Shown one piece after another: positions 31,202-34,023 of a stretch of DNA of 34,023 nt. The DNA is from Candidatus Eiseniibacteriota bacterium (GTDB lineage: Bacteria > Eisenbacteria > RBG-16-71-46 > SZUA-252): contig VBOX01000089.1 in assembly GCA_005893265.1 (NCBI GenBank), positions 1 through 34,023 of the forward strand. The letters run 5' to 3'. The first letter of the stretch is position 1; every line of letters begins with the position of its first letter. The notes beneath the pieces are model-generated. The model did not search any database. It was not told where the DNA came from and worked only from the letters and a program-made list of their open reading frames with translations. The position numbers and the translations under genes are program-made.

Positions 31202-32218
31202 GTGCCCCAAGGAGTCACCCGCCTCGGATTGATCGGGGTTGGAGCGATCGCGCAGGTCAATCACCTGCCGGCCCTGGCGCGCATGAAGGACGTGGAGATC
31301 TTCGGCATCTGCGACGACGATCCGGAGAAGGCGCGTGTCGTCGCGGAGAGATTCAGGGTTCCGCATGCGTTCTCGGATTACGAGAAGCTGCTCCGCCTCG
31401 AGGAGCTCGAGGCGGTGATCGTCGCCACGCCCAACCATCTTCATGCCCCGATGACGCTCGCCGCGTTGGATTACGGCAAGCACGTCCTGTGCGAGAAGCC
31501 GCCGGCCCGCACCGCGTCCGAGGCCCAGATGATGGCGGAAGCGGCCAAGCGCTCGGGGAAGACTCTGATGTACGCCATGAACAATCGGTTCCGCGCGGAA
31601 GCCCAAGTCTTGCGGCGGCTCATCGAGCGCCGCGAGCTGGGAGATATTTTCTATGCCAAGACCGGATGGTTACGGTACCGCACCGAGCGGGGCGGCCCCG
31701 AGTGGTATACGAACAAGCGGAGCTCCGGAGGGGGCGTTTTGATGGACCTCGGCGTTCAGATGCTCGACCTCTCGATGTGGCTCCTGGGCAGCCCCAAGGT
31801 CGTATCGGTGACCGCGACGAAATACGGTCGCGACCCACGGCAGGATGTGGAGGACACGGTGGCCGCGATGCTGCTCCTCGAGAGCGGCGCTTCGCTCACG
31901 TTGGAGGTGAGCTGGGCCCTCCTGCTGGAGAAGAATTTCGCGTACTTGAACCTCTATGGGACGGAAGGGGCGGCGCTCCTCCATCCGTTCCGAATCCACA
32001 AGGAGATGGGCGGGAGGCTGAAGGACGTCACGCCGTCCCTCGACTCGGGACGTAACCTATACAAGCAATCCTACGAATCGGAGCTCGAGCACTTTCTCCG
32101 ATGTATCACCCAGGGTGAACGCCCTCAGGCCTCACCGGAGGAGGGCCTCCACATCATGAAGATCATCGACGCAATCTACCAATCCGCAGAGGCTCGCCGC
32201 GAGGTCAGGCTCCATTAA
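31202..32218 (+). CDS. Gfo/Idh/MocA family oxidoreductase
   Basis: NAD(P)-dependent oxidoreductase of the Gfo/Idh/MocA family, 338 residues, acting on a sugar or inositol-like substrate that cannot be named. The dinucleotide-binding motif is LGLIGVGAIAQVNHLPAL at the start, followed by EAVIVATPNHLHAP and the active-site motif CEKPPA. The C-terminal domain has GGGVLMDLGVQMLDLSMWLLG; in many relatives the position before the LDL stretch is a catalytic His (GSHxxDL) and here it is Gln, so the chemistry may differ. GTG 31202 is chosen over GTG 31193 because CAGGAG (31188-31193) lies 8 nt upstream. The lnt reading frame opens right at its stop, so the two are probably co-transcribed. Confidence 0.85.
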   Translation: MPQGVTRLGLIGVGAIAQVNHLPALARMKDVEIFGICDDDPEKARVVAERFRVPHAFSDYEKLLRLEELEAVIVATPNHLHAPMTLAALDYGKHVLCEKPPARTASEAQMMAEAAKRSGKTLMYAMNNRFRAEAQVLRRLIERRELGDIFYAKTGWLRYRTERGGPEWYTNKRSSGGGVLMDLGVQMLDLSMWLLGSPKVVSVTATKYGRDPRQDVEDTVAAMLLLESGASLTLEVSWALLLEKNFAYLNLYGTEGAALLHPFRIHKEMGGRLKDVTPSLDSGRNLYKQSYESELEHFLRCITQGERPQASPEEGLHIMKIIDAIYQSAEARREVRLH

Positions 32219-32291
32219 CCGCAACCGCGGGCCGCTCTCGGCGGCCGCGTCCGGTGTTCTGCTCAGCCTCTCCTTTCCTCAGCCGGGGCTC

Positions 32292-33773
32292 ATGCCCCTC
32301 GTTTTCGTTGCGCTGGTTCCGCTTCTCGTCTGGATGCAGCGGGAATCCACCGGGCCTTCGAGCGTTGCCCCGCTCGAAGGGCGCGGGCGCGGGCTGGGCA
32401 GGGTTGCCTGGATCACCGGGATCGTCTTCAACGCGTTTCTTTTCTGGTGGCTGGTGAGGCTTCCCGCCAAGGCGATGACCCACCCTTGGATCATCTTCCC
32501 GGCGCTCTTGGCGCTCGCCCTCTATCTCGGATCTTACGTCGCCCTCGTCGGGTGGCTCTCTGGCTTCATTCGCCGACGCGTCGGATGGTCTCCGCTCGTG
32601 GTGGCGCCCGCCATCTGGGGCGCGTGCGAGTGGCTCAAGTCCTCGGGCCCGCTTGGCTGCCCCTGGGGAAACGTGGGCTACGCCCTCGCCGAGCACCCCG
32701 CGTGGATTCAGGGAGCCTCCCTCGTCGGCGCACCCGGACTGAGCGTCTGGATCGTCGCCGTCAACGCGCTCATCGCCGGGGCGATCACGTCGCGGCGCCT
32801 ACCGGCGCGCGTGGCGCTCGGGCTCTGCGCCGCGCTTCTGCTCTCCCTTCCGGTCGCGTGGGGGCACACGCGGATCCGCGCCTACCAACCCGGCGAATCG
32901 GTCCGCGTTGCGCTCGTGCAGCCCAACATCGGAAGCGAGGAGAAGTGGGACACGGCCCACCAAGAAAAGAGCATGGGAACCCTGGCGAGGCTCTCCCTCG
33001 AGGCCGCGCAGAGCGAGCCCAAGCCGGACCTCATCGTGTGGCCCGAGACCGCGCTCCCGTTCTACCTCAGGCTCGAAGGACGAAAGCTGGACCGGCTGTA
33101 CGACCTCGTGCGCACCTTGAACGTGCCGCTTCTGGTCGGGTATCCGGACGCGACCCTGAGCTTGAGCGGGGGCGTGATCACGCACAACGCGGCGGGTCTG
33201 ATCCTTCCTCGCGGCGTCATCGCGGGGCAGTACGAGAAGATTCATCTCGTGCCGTTCGGTGAGCGAATCCCATTTCAGGGCGTCCTGCCGTTTCTCGGGA
33301 AGATCGATCTGGGACAGGCGGAATGGACTCCGGGGACCCGCCCCTACGTGTTCCCCTTCGGCAAAGCTCCGTTCGGCGTATTGATTTGTTTCGAGTCGAT
33401 CTTCCCGGAGCTCTCCCGCGACTACGGCGTGGACGGCGCCCGATTCCTCGCGAACATCACGAACGATGAGTGGTTCGGGCCGACGGCGGCCCCACGGCAG
33501 CACGCCGACATGGCCATCTTGAGGTGCGTCGAGCAGGAGCTTGGGATGGCCCGCTGCGCGAACACCGGCATTTCCATGCTCGTGGATCCCGTCGGGCGCG
33601 TCGCGCAGCGGGGGCCGCTCTTCCGTGAGGCGGTGATCATCGGGGAAGTCGGACTGGGTTCGCGCACCACGCTGTTCCGGCTATGGGGGGACTGGCTGAC
33701 GGGGCTCTGCCTGGGGCTCGTGCTCGTGCTGATGCTCCTGGGCTGGTACCGGCCGCTCCGGCGCGACGCCTAA
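32292..33773 (+). CDS. lnt: Apolipoprotein N-acyltransferase (start uncertain)
   Basis: Lnt, the inner-membrane enzyme that adds the third acyl chain to lipoproteins using phospholipid as donor. From ATG 32292 it has 493 residues: several membrane helices (about 1-195), then a periplasmic nitrilase-fold domain with the catalytic triad E252 (VWPETALP), K316 (YEKIHLVPFGE) and C366 (LICFESIFPE), and a last helix (WLTGLCLGLVLVLMLLGW). Open frame upstream encodes SAAASGVLLSLSFPQPGL, which matches the first helix of Lnt (SGLLLALAFPP-type), so the real start is probably ATT 32214 (overlapping the upstream TAA as ATTAA) or CTG 32259. With LolA/LolB-like genes in the window, it completes the visible lipoprotein pathway. 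Confidence 0.93.
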   Translation: MPLVFVALVPLLVWMQRESTGPSSVAPLEGRGRGLGRVAWITGIVFNAFLFWWLVRLPAKAMTHPWIIFPALLALALYLGSYVALVGWLSGFIRRRVGWSPLVVAPAIWGACEWLKSSGPLGCPWGNVGYALAEHPAWIQGASLVGAPGLSVWIVAVNALIAGAITSRRLPARVALGLCAALLLSLPVAWGHTRIRAYQPGESVRVALVQPNIGSEEKWDTAHQEKSMGTLARLSLEAAQSEPKPDLIVWPETALPFYLRLEGRKLDRLYDLVRTLNVPLLVGYPDATLSLSGGVITHNAAGLILPRGVIAGQYEKIHLVPFGERIPFQGVLPFLGKIDLGQAEWTPGTRPYVFPFGKAPFGVLICFESIFPELSRDYGVDGARFLANITNDEWFGPTAAPRQHADMAILRCVEQELGMARCANTGISMLVDPVGRVAQRGPLFREAVIIGEVGLGSRTTLFRLWGDWLTGLCLGLVLVLMLLGWYRPLRRDA

Positions 33774-33804
33774 TCCGGCTCGCGCGAGCACGAGCCCCGG
33801 TGGG

Positions 33805-33833
33805 TTGACGGCGGAAACCGCTCCGTGTAGAGT
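33805..33833 (+). promoter_or_regulatory. Sigma-70-type promoter for the last gene
   Basis: TTGACG at 33805-33810, 17 bp, TAGAGT at 33828-33833. The -35 matches 5 of 6 and the -10 4 of 6, with ideal spacing. Predicted start is near 33840. Confidence 0.6.
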
Positions 33834-33841
33834 AAGACCTC

Positions 33842-33886
33842 AGGCGGAGCGCCGAAAGCGGGGTTCCGCCTCCGAAGGCACGGAGG
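33842..33886 (+). promoter_or_regulatory. Leader RNA with two mutually exclusive hairpins
   Basis: Hairpin A pairs AGGCGGA (33842-33848) with TCCGCCT (33865-33871). Hairpin B pairs CCTCCG (33869-33874) with CGGAGG (33881-33886), around the loop AAGGCA; its 3' arm contains the ribosome-binding GGAGG. The two share 33869-33871, so only one can form. This is the layout of a translational switch, but no known riboswitch consensus is recognised. Confidence 0.35.
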
Positions 33887-33898
33887 GACTCGCACCAA

Positions 33899-34023
33899 GT
33901 GCCCGGCTCGCCGGAACCCGACGACTTGCACCTGAAACCAAGCAGGACGCGCGCGCTTCATCCTCTCGCCTGGCTTTTCTCGCTCGCGGTTTTGTGCGCC
34001 GGGCTCGCCATGTGTCGCTCGTG
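33899..34023 (+). CDS. N-terminal fragment of a secreted or membrane protein
   Basis: 41 codons are visible before the window ends. GTG 33899 opens a frame with a basic region (LKPSRTRALHP) and a hydrophobic segment (LAWLFSLAVLCAGLAMC), consistent with a signal peptide or a lipoprotein signal (Cys in LAMC). GGAGG at 33882-33886 is 12 nt upstream, rather far; TTG 33926 is an alternative without a ribosome site. Its own promoter and leader precede it. The function cannot be told from this fragment. Confidence 0.5.
   Translation, partial: MPGSPEPDDLHLKPSRTRALHPLAWLFSLAVLCAGLAMCRS

Overview
The window is about 34 kb of very GC-rich, tightly packed bacterial DNA. Signal peptides, lipoproteins, two Omp85-type outer-membrane proteins, LolA/LolB-like proteins and an apolipoprotein N-acyltransferase show that the host is diderm (Gram-negative). 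The paired proteins that begin with an FGxNKVHY motif after the signal peptide, then carry WSPDG propeller repeats and an Omp85 barrel, are a style I associate with FCB-type and candidate phyla such as Candidatus Eisenbacteria or Gemmatimonadota. That placement is inference; no rRNA or tRNA is present to anchor it. I see no mobile element, CRISPR array or phage gene, so this looks like ordinary chromosome.

Layout. 1-1868 (minus): two tandem M42 aminopeptidase genes, the distal one cut by the window edge. 1926-5000 (plus): glycosyltransferase, CutA, YtcJ-like amidohydrolase. 5027-10067: promoter, then a secreted metallopeptidase/propeller/Omp85 protein, a PEGA-like membrane protein and a propeller lipoprotein. 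10068-10793: a 231-bp regulatory region with a sigma-54-like promoter and a coiled-coil protein. 10809-15863: promoter, AlaX-type editing protein, a second metallopeptidase/propeller/Omp85 paralogue, PAP2 phosphatase. 15817-16545 (minus): PgeF/YfiH laccase-domain protein. 16522-19712 (plus): LolB-like lipoprotein, LolA-like protein, membrane histidine kinase. 19786-21657: polytopic membrane protein with TPRs. 21673-22053 (minus): YfiM-like small membrane protein. 22142-27534: CCA-adding enzyme, polyprenyl synthetase, RsfS, ArgRS, PfkB kinase. 27550-31126: sigma-54-like promoter, membrane HD-GYP protein, PurM, sigma-54 activator. 31123-33773: promoter, Gfo/Idh/MocA oxidoreductase, Lnt. 33805-34023: promoter, structured leader and the start of a secreted protein.

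How it fits together. Much of the window serves the envelope: barrels, lipoprotein maturation and trafficking, PAP2 and polyprenyl lipid chemistry. The rest is housekeeping: tRNA maturation, charging and editing, ribosome silencing, purine synthesis. The most interesting theme is regulatory. A histidine kinase and an HD-GYP protein 8 kb apart appear to share the same N-terminal membrane sensor. The HD-GYP gene sits behind a sigma-54-like promoter and lies in one operon with a receiver-less sigma-54 activator, and a second sigma-54-like promoter lies at 10087-10102. Three genes (PEGA-like, kinase, lnt) have coding-looking sequence upstream of their first ATG/GTG/TTG, so their starts are uncertain.
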